Origin: Pseudomonadota bacterium
GTDB lineage: Bacteria > Pseudomonadota > Alphaproteobacteria > Sphingomonadales > Sphingomonadaceae
Direction: 5' to 3'
Length of the DNA stretch: 57,233 bases
NCBI GenBank assembly: GCA_023457895.1
Contig: JAEXAY010000038.1
Location: 1 to 57,233 of the forward strand
Shown here: positions 37,042 to 46,477 of the stretch, in pieces
Position numbering within the stretch: position 1 is the first letter of the stretch
How the letters are laid out: every line of letters starts with the position of its first letter
Notes under the pieces: generated by a model
Databases searched by the model: none
Told to the model about the DNA's origin: nothing
The model's input: the letters and a program-made list of their open reading frames with translations, nothing else
Position numbers and translations under genes: made by a program

Positions 37042-37599
37042 TTACGCGAACAGCAGTTCGGCCTGCACCGGCTCTTGCAATCGCCAGCGCGCCAATGGTC
37101 GATGACGGCCGCGGCCGTTCAAGCTTTTGATCAGCACGATTTCGCGCGGCGTCCAGACGAACGGCATCTCGAAACGCTGATCGGGCACGGGCTGGTAGCC
37201 GAGGCTGAGATGCGGACGAAAACCGGATTCGCGGTACAACGGCTTGATGCCCAGTAGCGCAAGGCTGGCTGCCAGCCTATGATATAGGTCGCGGATTTCC
37301 GCCTGCGCGCCGATGCCATGGATCGCCGTCCCTTTCGCACCGCCGATGGCGCGGCCAAGCCGGACGGGACAGGCGGCGAGACCGGCAACGTCAAGCTCCG
37401 CTACAAGACACGCCACCAGTTCCATATCCCGCAGCGCTCGCTCGGCGATGACGCATAAGGTCAGGTGCCAGCGATCGGACGGCAGGGGTTGTGGCGCTGG
37501 GCCGAAATCAACCTTCTCCGCAATCGCCGCGATATGCGCCCTTACCTCGGCTTCGGTGGGGAGGAAGCACAGGAAATAGCGATAGAAAAAAGGAATCAT
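37042..37599 (-). CDS. 2'-5' RNA ligase / 2H phosphoesterase family protein
   Basis: 185 residues. The two HxT/S motifs of 2H phosphoesterases are present: WHLTLCV near 45 and RPHLSLGY near 128. LigT/ThpR-type proteins of this size hydrolyse 2',3'-cyclic phosphates on RNA or related nucleotides. Start ATG 37599 (MIPFFYRYFLCFLP) has GGGAG six bases upstream. Genes of this group often stand alone, as here. Confidence 0.88.
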   Translation of the reverse strand: MIPFFYRYFLCFLPTEAEVRAHIAAIAEKVDFGPAPQPLPSDRWHLTLCVIAERALRDMELVACLVAELDVAGLAACPVRLGRAIGGAKGTAIHGIGAQAEIRDLYHRLAASLALLGIKPLYRESGFRPHLSLGYQPVPDQRFEMPFVWTPREIVLIKSLNGRGRHRPLARWRLQEPVQAELLFA

Positions 37600-37701
37600 C
37601 AGACACTCCCTGCGGTGGGGAGGAGCAATATAGAACAAATAGTGAACATTGTTCAAGCACTATTGGGGAAACTGACCTCGACCCGCACTGCCACATTGAA
37701 T

Positions 37702-37902
37702 TCAATTCGTCAGTTCATCGCAGTCATAATGGTCGCGGATGCGGCGGTTGAAGAAGCGGCCCTTGGAAAGGGCGCGGGTCATGGCATCATACACGTCGAC
37801 CGGCACATCATAATAGATATAGCGCCGCCCGCAGACGAAGGTCACGACGAGCGCGGCGGCGTCCGGATCATAATCGAACGCGCGGATGACGGTAGAAGGC
37901 AT
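37702..37902 (-). CDS. KTSC-domain protein
   Basis: 66 residues, all KTSC domain: MPSTVIRAFDYDPDAAALVVTFVCGRRYIYYDVPVDVYDAMTRALSKGRFFNRRIRDHY. The family is named after the C-terminal of lysyl-tRNA synthetase-like proteins; the SKGRFFN-x-IRD motif is diagnostic. Function unknown. Confidence 0.9.
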   Translation of the reverse strand: MPSTVIRAFDYDPDAAALVVTFVCGRRYIYYDVPVDVYDAMTRALSKGRFFNRRIRDHYDCDELTN

Positions 37903-38032
37903 GGCGGACCAACGCGCTGGGGCGGGGTTAGTGCCGATGCAGGTCATCGTGAATGTGGAGCATCGTGGGCCCCCACACAGGATCATCCGATATCCGATGT
38001 TCCACAGAAAGTTGAAATTGCCTGCTTCATTT

Positions 38033-38380
38033 TCAAGAAAAGCGGCGAAAAGTTGAAAACTGAACCGCCGCTTTCAAGGAAGCCATCATGGATCGCAACA
38101 GCTCCAGCGCGTCGTCGATGAGGCGGCGGCGGGCGATGCCGATCGCCGCATCCCAGCCCAGCGCAAACGCCGCCCCCGCCGCGCGGCGGCGCAGGCTGTA
38201 GGCGCTCTGCTTGCTCATCCCCACCCGCCGTGCGGCCTCCCCGACATTGCCATGCTCGGCGAGGAGCTCGCAGAACCGGCGCTGCCGTGCGAGCGTCCAG
38301 CCGTCGTGGCGTGGCGCGGGGGATGCGGCGTCCGGGGTCGGAGCGGCGGCGAGGGATGTGGTGCAGGGCTGGTCGGTCAT
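38033..38380 (-). CDS. Short helix-turn-helix protein, possibly 3'-truncated
   Basis: 115 residues. An HTH like that of small terminase subunits: WTLARQRRFCELLAEHGNVGEAARRVGMSKQSAYSLRRRAAGAAFALGWDAAIGIARRRLIDDALE. In sphingomonad proteins of this type as I recall them, the sequence continues well past this point, but here it ends in an unrelated tail (MMASLKAAVQFSTFRRFS), so the 3' end may have been replaced. The tail is encoded by a 9-base perfect inverted repeat. Start ATG 38380 is chosen after the AT-rich leader; no strong ribosome binding site. Confidence 0.6.
   Translation of the reverse strand: MTDQPCTTSLAAAPTPDAASPAPRHDGWTLARQRRFCELLAEHGNVGEAARRVGMSKQSAYSLRRRAAGAAFALGWDAAIGIARRRLIDDALELLRSMMASLKAAVQFSTFRRFS
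38039..38074. repeat. Inverted repeat at the end of the HTH gene
   Basis: AAAGCGGCG and CGCCGCTTT are perfect arms around 18 bases. On the minus strand the hairpin lies on the last codons of the HTH gene and is followed by TTCTTGAAAA, so it could be a weak terminator. Confidence 0.5.
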
Positions 38381-38480
38381 GGGCGCCGCTATAATAGGAT
38401 TTTTCCTATTTGTCAAGAGGCGAAAATGTTGCGGAGCAGCCGCATCAAGCCACACCAACACCGCTGCGGAATTTTATCTC

Positions 38481-38508
38481 TTGACAAAGTTATTTGGCGA
38501 AATAATGT
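38481..38508 (+). promoter_or_regulatory. Candidate promoter of the AIPR-like gene
   Basis: TTGACA at 38481-38486, a perfect -35 box, is followed after 16 bases by TAATGT, a moderate -10 box. A transcript from here would carry a leader of about 140 bases before the ATG at 38656. Confidence 0.4.
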
Positions 38509-38538
38509 TTTCACCGCGTGCCGAAAAGCCGCGGATCC

Positions 38539-38655
38539 GAAGCCGAAAGGCTTCACTTGAACCTTGGAACAGGGTTCGGTCGAAAATTGAACTGCCATTT
38601 GGCTGCTCGCTTCTCGAGCGATTCTGTTCCTTTCGCGTTTCGAAAGGAATTTTTT
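38539..38655 (+). promoter_or_regulatory. Structured leader with terminator-like hairpin over the ribosome binding site
   Basis: Four local hairpins are visible: GAAGCC-GAAA-GGCTTC (38539-38554), GAACC/GGTTC (38559-38577), TCGCT/AGCGA (38607-38621) and TCCTTTCG/CGAAAGGA (38628-38648, perfect 8-pair stem, loop CGTTT). The last one contains the Shine-Dalgarno AAAGGA and is followed by six T residues just before the ATG, the form of an intrinsic terminator. It may block both elongation and ribosome access. Confidence 0.5.
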
Positions 38656-40050
38656 ATGAATACTTTTATTCTCAAATTTGCCCACGCAGCCGTTCAACCG
38701 GCGGGCGACGATGCGGCCATCCGCCGCGCTGTGGGATTCGTGAACATCAGCCAGCTTCTGCCGATCTTGGACAGCAAGGCTTTGGCGCCCAACCCTCGAA
38801 GTGCAAAACGCAACGCCATTATCGAAGGAATTTTGGGGACGCTTAACGACGCCCCTGAGCTATTCCGTTTCAAATCGAAGGGTTTGCTGATTTCTTCCCA
38901 CAAAGTCGAAGAGTTGCAACGTAATCGCTTCCGCGTCACCTTTGAAAAGGATTTTGTCGATGGTGTATTGGATGGTGGCCACAATCTCTTCGCAATAGGA
39001 CTATTCGTTCTATCTCAAGTTTTGAGCGAAAAGGAATGTAAGCGGATCAAGACTTGGGAACAGTTAGATCAGTTGTGGGTCGCCCACCGAAAAGAGATAG
39101 GCAATTTAGACTTTGACACCGAAGATCTGGTGTCAGTGGAGTTGCTATATCCTGGGTCGAAGGATGAAGAAGATCAAGAGGCTTTTGACAGAGCTGCATT
39201 TGATATCTCTCAGGCACGCAATGCAAACACTGAGGTGAAGACAGAAGCGTTTCAAAACAAGCTCGGCTTTTATGACGTCCTTAAGCAAGCCCTACCCGCA
39301 GAGCTAAGCCACCGGGTGGAATGGAAGCCCGGGGTTGTGGAACAGTCGGAAGCAAAGCCGATTCCGGTTCGGGACATTGTGGCGCTAGCCTGGATTCCTC
39401 TCAATCTAGCAAACGAGCACGGATTGTTGCCCATTGACATCTCGGTGCTTCCTCAAAACATATACCGTAATAAGGGGGAGTGTTCCGATAAGTTTAAAAT
39501 GCTCATGGAACATAATGACGTTACTCAGCCTATTGGAGGTCAAGCTGGCCAAGCCCGCCAGCTTAATCATGCAACGGTCGATTCATGTCTGAAGATCGCT
39601 GGTGACCTTCCTCGCCTGTTTGATCTCATCTACGAGAAGTTCCCGCCGCTGTATAATGACGGAACTCACCGATTTGGGCGCCGCAACGTCGTCAAGATGT
39701 ACGACCCTGACAAGGTGAAACAGCTCAAATCAGAAGACAAGGATGCGTCCGGATATACTGGAATTAAGCCACTCACTCCATTTTTCCAACGCTCTTCCAA
39801 AGAGATGAAATGGAAGTATCCGGATGCTTTGATCATACCTTTCGTCACGGCACTTTCCGCTCTCATGAAGATCGAAAATAATAAAGTCGTTTGGGCCACT
39901 GACGATATTGACAAAATGGTCGTCGCAAAACTTGAGAAAGCTGCGCCGCTATTTGACGGTCAACTTGACGCCTATGACTGGGATCCACAGCGCCTTGCCA
40001 AAAGTCCGTCCAGTCACAAGCAGGCCGCCAGTTATTACCGGGTTCTTTAG
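38656..40050 (+). CDS. Horizontally acquired AIPR/DGQHR-like protein, putative defence gene
   Basis: 464 residues, no signal peptide or membrane helix. Near residues 103-112 it has GVLDGGHNLFAI, resembling the D-G-x-H-x3-AI motif of DGQHR/DndB and AIPR (abortive infection phage resistance) proteins; RNANTEVKTEAFQNKLGF and GQARQLNHATVD are other conserved-looking patches. The overall alpha/beta layout and length fit that family, but the match is by eye. Base composition is plainly AT-richer than every neighbour, with A/T-ending codons, so it was acquired. It stands alone between the HTH gene and thiC. Start ATG 38656 has AAAGGA seven bases upstream. Confidence 0.6.
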   Translation: MNTFILKFAHAAVQPAGDDAAIRRAVGFVNISQLLPILDSKALAPNPRSAKRNAIIEGILGTLNDAPELFRFKSKGLLISSHKVEELQRNRFRVTFEKDFVDGVLDGGHNLFAIGLFVLSQVLSEKECKRIKTWEQLDQLWVAHRKEIGNLDFDTEDLVSVELLYPGSKDEEDQEAFDRAAFDISQARNANTEVKTEAFQNKLGFYDVLKQALPAELSHRVEWKPGVVEQSEAKPIPVRDIVALAWIPLNLANEHGLLPIDISVLPQNIYRNKGECSDKFKMLMEHNDVTQPIGGQAGQARQLNHATVDSCLKIAGDLPRLFDLIYEKFPPLYNDGTHRFGRRNVVKMYDPDKVKQLKSEDKDASGYTGIKPLTPFFQRSSKEMKWKYPDALIIPFVTALSALMKIENNKVVWATDDIDKMVVAKLEKAAPLFDGQLDAYDWDPQRLAKSPSSHKQAASYYRVL

Positions 40051-40055
40051 ATAGC

Positions 40056-40080
40056 GTGGGGGCAGCCTCGCTGCCCCCAC
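40056..40080. terminator. Hairpin between the AIPR-like gene and thiC
   Basis: GTGGGGGCAG and CTGCCCCCAC form a perfect 10-pair stem with a 5-base loop between convergent genes. There is no T tract on either side, so termination would need another factor, or the stem protects the message end. Confidence 0.6.
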
Positions 40081-40083
40081 CGT

Positions 40084-41964
<1,881 letters not shown>

Positions 41965-41991
41965 GATTACAACTTTCTGCGGGAGGAAAAC

Positions 41992-42393
41992 TTAAAGGAG
42001 CGGGAGCGCGATCAGCGCGATCCCGGCGACGAGCATCACCAGCGAGATCGCCCGGCCGTTGCCCGGCGTGATGATGCGGCGGTAAAAGGCGAAAATGCCC
42101 GGCGGGTTGACCAGCAGGATGACGCCCTTCAGCATCGCTGCAAGGCCAAGCCAGAGCGGCCAGCTGCCCGGCCCCGCCAGCGCGATTGCCGCGCCGAGAA
42201 GGAGCGCGATGATCCCGCCATAGAAGGTGAGCGTGGGCGAGGCTTCAAGCTCGGCGATGACGTCGCGCCAGCGCCCGGGCGTGAGCAATCCGCCGATCCC
42301 GCCTGCGGCCATATAGAGCCCGAGCAGCATCAGGATGACATTGGACCACTGGATATTCGCAACATGATCGATATGCTGCACCGGCGCCGCCAT
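41992..42393 (-). CDS. TPP-riboswitch-controlled four-helix membrane protein
   Basis: 133 residues with four helices: VILMLLGLYMAAGGIGGLL, TLTFYGGIIALLLGAAIALAG, WPLWLGLAAMLKGVILLV and AISLVMLVAGIALIALPLL. No family recognised. It is the first gene after the TPP riboswitch and precedes thiC by 27 bases. Its ribosome binding site AGGAG sits in a hairpin (TCCTCTC/GAGAGGA, 42405-42423), the expected off-state platform. Start ATG 42393; upstream frame is riboswitch. The context suggests a role in thiamine or pyrimidine-precursor handling, e.g. transport, but this is inference. Confidence 0.8.
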   Translation of the reverse strand: MAAPVQHIDHVANIQWSNVILMLLGLYMAAGGIGGLLTPGRWRDVIAELEASPTLTFYGGIIALLLGAAIALAGPGSWPLWLGLAAMLKGVILLVNPPGIFAFYRRIITPGNGRAISLVMLVAGIALIALPLL

Positions 42394-42404
42394 CTTCGCA
42401 TCAC

Positions 42405-42423
42405 TCCTCTCGGGGGGAGAGGA
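42405..42423 (-). promoter_or_regulatory. Ribosome-binding-site hairpin of the TPP riboswitch
   Basis: On the minus strand TCCTCTC pairs with GAGAGGA (7 pairs, 5-base loop), covering the AGGAG of the downstream gene. This looks like a translational switch: ligand-bound aptamer would leave this stem formed. Confidence 0.6.
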
Positions 42424-42442
42424 CAACGGATTTCGCGTGAAA

Positions 42443-42569
42443 GCCGCCCTTCCCTCCGCCCGTGTTAACGGTCTCAGGTTCAACGGGTCGGGCGATGCTA
42501 ACCGCCCCTCTCAGCCCTTTTTTGGTCGATGCCGCAACCGCGGCAGGACAGCAGGCTCCCCGGGGATGG
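42443..42569 (-). ncRNA. TPP (thi-box) riboswitch
   Basis: On the minus strand the conserved parts occur in order: GGGGAGCC (42554-42561), a variable P3 hairpin with TGCCGC/GCGGCA, GGGCTGAGA, ACCCGTTGAACCTGA and GTTAACACGGGCGGAGGGA. These are the thi-box signature of thiamine-pyrophosphate riboswitches. It precedes a membrane-protein gene and thiC, as expected for a thiamine-synthesis operon. Confidence 0.96.
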
Positions 42570-42665
42570 TGCGACTATAGCGGCCCTTCGGCGCGGGGTC
42601 TAGTGGACAAGCTCCGATGGCTTGGCTAGGGCGGCTCACCGCTCGCACCAGCCGGAAGACCTGCC

Positions 42666-43259
42666 ATGCCCTTTTCGTTCAAGCGCCTCGCCATCTATTG
42701 CGGCTCGGCGACGCCTGCCGATCCCGTTTACATGGACACCGCGCGGATGGTCGGGCGCAGCCTGGCCGAGCGCGGGATCGGTGTTGTCTATGGCGGCGGG
42801 CGGCTCGGCCTCATGGGGGCGGTGGCGGATGCGTGCATGGCAGCGGGCGGCGAGGTCATCGGGGTGATCCCGGAAGCGCTGTGCGCCAAGGAGGTACGGA
42901 ACGATTTCTGCACCGATCTCCACATCGTTGCCGGGATGCACGAGCGCAAGAAGATGTTCACCGACCTTGCCGACGGTTTCGTCACCCTCCCCGGCGGGGT
43001 CGGCACGATGGACGAATTATGGGAAGCGATCAGCTGGGCCCAGCTCGGCTATCATGAAGACCCGGTGGGCGTGCTCAATGTCGGCGGCTTCTACGACCAT
43101 CTGATCGCGTTCAACCGGACGATGATCGACACCGGTTTCATCCGCGATGCGCACAAGGGCATCATGATCGTCGACGACACGCTCGACGGCCTGCTCGCGA
43201 AGATGGCCGCCTATGAACCGCACCAGACGATCTTCCGGATGAAGGCGGCGGACCTCTAA
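42666..43259 (+). CDS. LOG-family nucleotide phosphoribohydrolase
   Basis: 197 residues with the Rossmann-like LOG fold. Motifs: IYCGSATPADPVYMDTARMVGRSLAERGIGVVYGGGRLGLMGAVADA and the diagnostic PGGVGTMDELWE near 117. Family members hydrolyse nucleoside 5'-monophosphates to base and ribose-5-phosphate; those acting on cytokinin monophosphates gave the name LOG, but bacterial ones often act on AMP or similar. It is the first gene of an operon with pnuC and a NadR-like kinase (12 bases to pnuC), which suggests nucleotide or NAD salvage. Confidence 0.92.
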   Translation: MPFSFKRLAIYCGSATPADPVYMDTARMVGRSLAERGIGVVYGGGRLGLMGAVADACMAAGGEVIGVIPEALCAKEVRNDFCTDLHIVAGMHERKKMFTDLADGFVTLPGGVGTMDELWEAISWAQLGYHEDPVGVLNVGGFYDHLIAFNRTMIDTGFIRDAHKGIMIVDDTLDGLLAKMAAYEPHQTIFRMKAADL

Positions 43260-43271
43260 AACGGGCTCCCG

Positions 43272-43868
43272 ATGTCGTCGCTTGAAATCATCGCGGTGCT
43301 GCTCGGCCTTGCCAATATCGGCCTGCTCGTGCGGCGCAGCATCTGGAACTATCCGTTGGGGCTCGCGATGGTCACGCTCTATGCGTGGATATTCTATGAC
43401 GCCAGGCTTTACAGCGATGCGTTGCTCCAGATTTTCTTCTTCGTGGTGCAGCTTTACGGCTGGTGGAACTGGTCGCGCGCGGCCGGCGAAGCCGATGACC
43501 ACCGCATCCCGGTGCTGCGCCTCGCCAAGCCGCACCAGCTTGGCCTGCTCGCCGGCACCATCCTTGTCAGCGTGGGCTGGGGAACGATGATGGCGCGGCT
43601 GACCGACGCGCATTATCCCTATTGGGATGGCACCATCGCGATGACCAGCGTGGTCGCGCAGATTTTGCTCGCGCGCCGCTATCTTGAAAACTGGGTACTG
43701 TGGATCATCATCGATATTCTCGCGATCGGACTTTACTGGACCAAGGGGCTGCAGCTGACGGCGGGGCTATACTGCGTTTTCCTGATCCTTTCGGCGTTGG
43801 GGCTTTACCAGTGGTGGTCGTATTACCGTGCGCAACGGGTTGAAAAGGAGAGCGCGCCATTTCGCTGA
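43272..43868 (+). CDS. pnuC: Nicotinamide riboside transporter
   Basis: 198 residues with about seven helices. NYPLGLAMVTLYAWIFYDARLYSDALLQIFFFVVQLYGWWNW contains the substrate-lining aromatic patches of PnuC proteins, and WGTMMARLTDAHYPYWDGTIAMTSVVAQILLARRYLENWVLWI and KGLQLTAGLYCVFLILSALGLYQWW follow the family pattern. It should import nicotinamide riboside by facilitated diffusion trapped by phosphorylation; the kinase gene overlaps its 3' end by ten bases. Confidence 0.95.
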   Translation: MSSLEIIAVLLGLANIGLLVRRSIWNYPLGLAMVTLYAWIFYDARLYSDALLQIFFFVVQLYGWWNWSRAAGEADDHRIPVLRLAKPHQLGLLAGTILVSVGWGTMMARLTDAHYPYWDGTIAMTSVVAQILLARRYLENWVLWIIIDILAIGLYWTKGLQLTAGLYCVFLILSALGLYQWWSYYRAQRVEKESAPFR

Positions 43869-44389
43869 ACATCGTCCTTCACGGCGCGGAAAGCACCGGC
43901 AAGTCGACGCTGACGCGCCAGCTCGCTGCGCATTTCGACGCGCCCTTCGTCCCCGAATATGGCCGCACCTATTGCGAGGTCTATGGCATTGATCTTACCC
44001 CGCGCGACCTTGTGCTGATCATGCAGGGCCATGTCGACCTCACCCGCGATGTCGAAAAGGCGGCCGGCGCGCTCTTCTTTTCGGATACCGACCCGCTGAT
44101 GACCGCCGCCTGGCAAATGATGATGTTCGGTGTGCGCAGCCCGGAACTCGACGCCTTCAGCGCGGTCGGCGATCTTTATCTGCTGATGGACGATGATCTG
44201 GAATGGATCGACGATGGCCTGCGCGTTCACGCTTCACCCGAAGAACGCGCCCATTTCCAGGCACTGGCCCGCGCCGAACTTGAACGCCGCGACATTCGCT
44301 ATGTCGTGATTTCAGGGAATGGGGAGCGGCGCAGGCAAGAGGCGATTGCGGCCGTGCAGGATCTGCTAGACCGCCGCAGCTGCGCCTGA
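43859..44389 (+). CDS. NadR-like ribosylnicotinamide kinase, apparent ATT start
   Basis: 176 residues if it begins at ATT 43859. Walker A is HGAESTGKST (8-17), followed by FVPEYGRTYCEV and FFSDTDPLMTAAWQMM, the pattern of the ribosylnicotinamide-kinase half of NadR (AAA_28). The NMN adenylyltransferase and HTH parts of E. coli NadR are absent. It traps riboside imported by PnuC as NMN. The frame has a stop at 43841, and no ATG, GTG or TTG occurs before Walker A. AAGGAG (43845-43850) is eight bases before ATT 43859, so ATT is the best start; CTG 43865 is a poorer one. It overlaps pnuC by ten bases. Confidence 0.85.
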   Translation: MSLNIVLHGAESTGKSTLTRQLAAHFDAPFVPEYGRTYCEVYGIDLTPRDLVLIMQGHVDLTRDVEKAAGALFFSDTDPLMTAAWQMMMFGVRSPELDAFSAVGDLYLLMDDDLEWIDDGLRVHASPEERAHFQALARAELERRDIRYVVISGNGERRRQEAIAAVQDLLDRRSCA

Positions 44390-44508
44390 CCGGCAACCTC
44401 CGCCAGACCCTCAATCGAGCGGGTGACAGCCCCGCCTTTGCCTGCTATCGGGCGCAATCTTTTGGCGGGCCACGCTGGCGCGCCTGCTTTTCCTGTTTGT
44501 GACGATCC

Positions 44509-46335
44509 ATGACCGACCTCAGCCTTATCCGCAATTTTTCGATCATCGCCCATATCGATCATGGCAAGTCGACGCTTGCCGACCGCCTGATCCAGTTCAC
44601 CGGCGGGCTTTCGGACCGCGAGATGACCGGAGCACAGCAGGTGCTCGATAATATGGACATCGAGAAGGAGCGCGGCATCACGATCAAGGCGCAAACTGTA
44701 CGGCTCGATTACAAGGCGAGCGATGGCAAGACCTATGAGCTCAACCTCATGGACACGCCGGGCCATGTCGACTTCGCCTATGAAGTGTCGCGCAGCCTCG
44801 CCGCCTGCGAAGGCGCGCTGCTGGTGGTGGACGCAGCGCAAGGCGTGGAGGCGCAGACGCTCGCCAACGTCTATCAGTCGATCGAGCATGACCATGAAAT
44901 CCTGCCGGTCATCAACAAGATCGACCTTCCCGCCGCCGAACCCGAAAAGGTCAAGGCGGAAATCGAGGATGTGATCGGGCTCGATGCCTCGGACGCGGTG
45001 CTGGCTTCGGCAAAGTCGGGCATCGGCATCGGAGATATCCTCGAGCGGATCGTCACCAAAATCCCCCCGCCCAAGGGCGACCGCAATGCCCCGCTCGAAG
45101 CAATGCTGGTCGATTCATGGTACGATCCCTATCTCGGCGTCGTCATCCTCGTGCGGGTGATGAACGGAGTTATCAAGAAGGGTCTCAACATCAAGTTCAT
45201 GGCGGGCGGCACCGAGCATCTGATCGACCGCGTTGGCTGCTTCCGTCCCAAGATCGAACAGCTGGACGAACTCGGCCCTGGCGAGATCGGCTTCATCACC
45301 GCGCAGATCAAGGAAATCACCCAGACCCGCGTCGGCGACACCATCACCACGGTCAAGAATCCGGCCAAGACCCCCTTGGCGGGCTTCAAGGAAGTGCAGC
45401 CGGTGGTGTTCTGCGGCCTGTTCCCGGTCGATGCGGCCGATTTTGAAAAGCTGCGTGAATCCATCTCCAAGCTGCGGCTCAACGACGCCTCGTTCAGTTT
45501 CGAGATGGAATCGAGCGCGGCGCTCGGTTTCGGCTTCCGTTGCGGCTTTTTGGGGCTTCTCCACCTCGAGATCATTCAGGAACGCCTCAGCCGCGAATTT
45601 GATCTCGACCTGATCACCACCGCGCCGTCGGTGGTCTATCGCATCCAGCTCAGGAAATCGAAGACCGAGGATGCGCGCGAGATCATGCTGCACAATCCGG
45701 CGGACTATCCCGATCCCAGCCGCATCGAGCAAATTGACGAACCATGGATCAAGGCGACCATCTATACGCCCGACGAATATCTCGGCTCGATCCTCAAGCT
45801 TTGCCAGGACCGGCGCGGCATCCAGACCGGCCTCACCTATGTCGGCGGCCGCGCGCAGGTGCAGTATGAATTACCGCTCAACGAAGTCGTGTTCGACTTT
45901 TACGACCGCTTGAAATCGATCAGCCGCGGCTATGCGAGCTTCGATTATGAGCAGATTGGCCTGCGCGAAGGGGACCTCGTGAAAATGAGCATCCTCGTCA
46001 ACAATGAGCCCGTCGATGCGCTGTCGATGATCGTCCACCGCTCGGTCGCGGAAAGCCGCGGGCGGCATATGTGCGAGCGCCTGAAGGACCTCATCCCGCG
46101 CCATCTGTTCAAGATCCCGGTGCAGGCGGCGATCGGCGGCAAGGTCATCGCCCGCGAAACCATCGCGGCATTGCGCAAGGACGTCACCGCCAAATGCTAT
46201 GGCGGCGATATCACCCGCAAGAAAAAGCTGCTGGAAAAGCAGAAGAAGGGCAAGGCCCGGATGCGCGAATATGGCAATGTCCAGATCCCGCAGGAAGCCT
46301 TCATCGCAGCGCTCAAGATGGGGGATGAGGGGTAG
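44509..46335 (+). CDS. lepA: Elongation factor 4
   Basis: A 608-residue translational GTPase. G1 IAHIDHGKSTLADR, G2 region ERGITIKAQTVRLDY, G3 DTPGHVDFAYEV and G4 NKIDLPAAEPEKV are all present, and the C-terminal LepA-specific domain ends VTAKCYGGDITRKKKLLEKQKKGKARMREYGNVQIPQEAFIAALK. Length is normal. It binds ribosomes in the cytoplasm and at the membrane. No strong Shine-Dalgarno is seen before ATG 44509. Confidence 0.97.
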   Translation: MTDLSLIRNFSIIAHIDHGKSTLADRLIQFTGGLSDREMTGAQQVLDNMDIEKERGITIKAQTVRLDYKASDGKTYELNLMDTPGHVDFAYEVSRSLAACEGALLVVDAAQGVEAQTLANVYQSIEHDHEILPVINKIDLPAAEPEKVKAEIEDVIGLDASDAVLASAKSGIGIGDILERIVTKIPPPKGDRNAPLEAMLVDSWYDPYLGVVILVRVMNGVIKKGLNIKFMAGGTEHLIDRVGCFRPKIEQLDELGPGEIGFITAQIKEITQTRVGDTITTVKNPAKTPLAGFKEVQPVVFCGLFPVDAADFEKLRESISKLRLNDASFSFEMESSAALGFGFRCGFLGLLHLEIIQERLSREFDLDLITTAPSVVYRIQLRKSKTEDAREIMLHNPADYPDPSRIEQIDEPWIKATIYTPDEYLGSILKLCQDRRGIQTGLTYVGGRAQVQYELPLNEVVFDFYDRLKSISRGYASFDYEQIGLREGDLVKMSILVNNEPVDALSMIVHRSVAESRGRHMCERLKDLIPRHLFKIPVQAAIGGKVIARETIAALRKDVTAKCYGGDITRKKKLLEKQKKGKARMREYGNVQIPQEAFIAALKMGDEG

Positions 46336-46477
46336 TTTTCCGGACAATCGCGCTCGGCATGCGTGATGGGAAACGATATCTTCGGAGGTACGCGGAAACG
46401 CGCAAGCTGTCGAACCCCATATGCCAATAGCGAGATTACCACGGGAACCTTCTTGCATCATTGCCGGTTCAGCCGGC

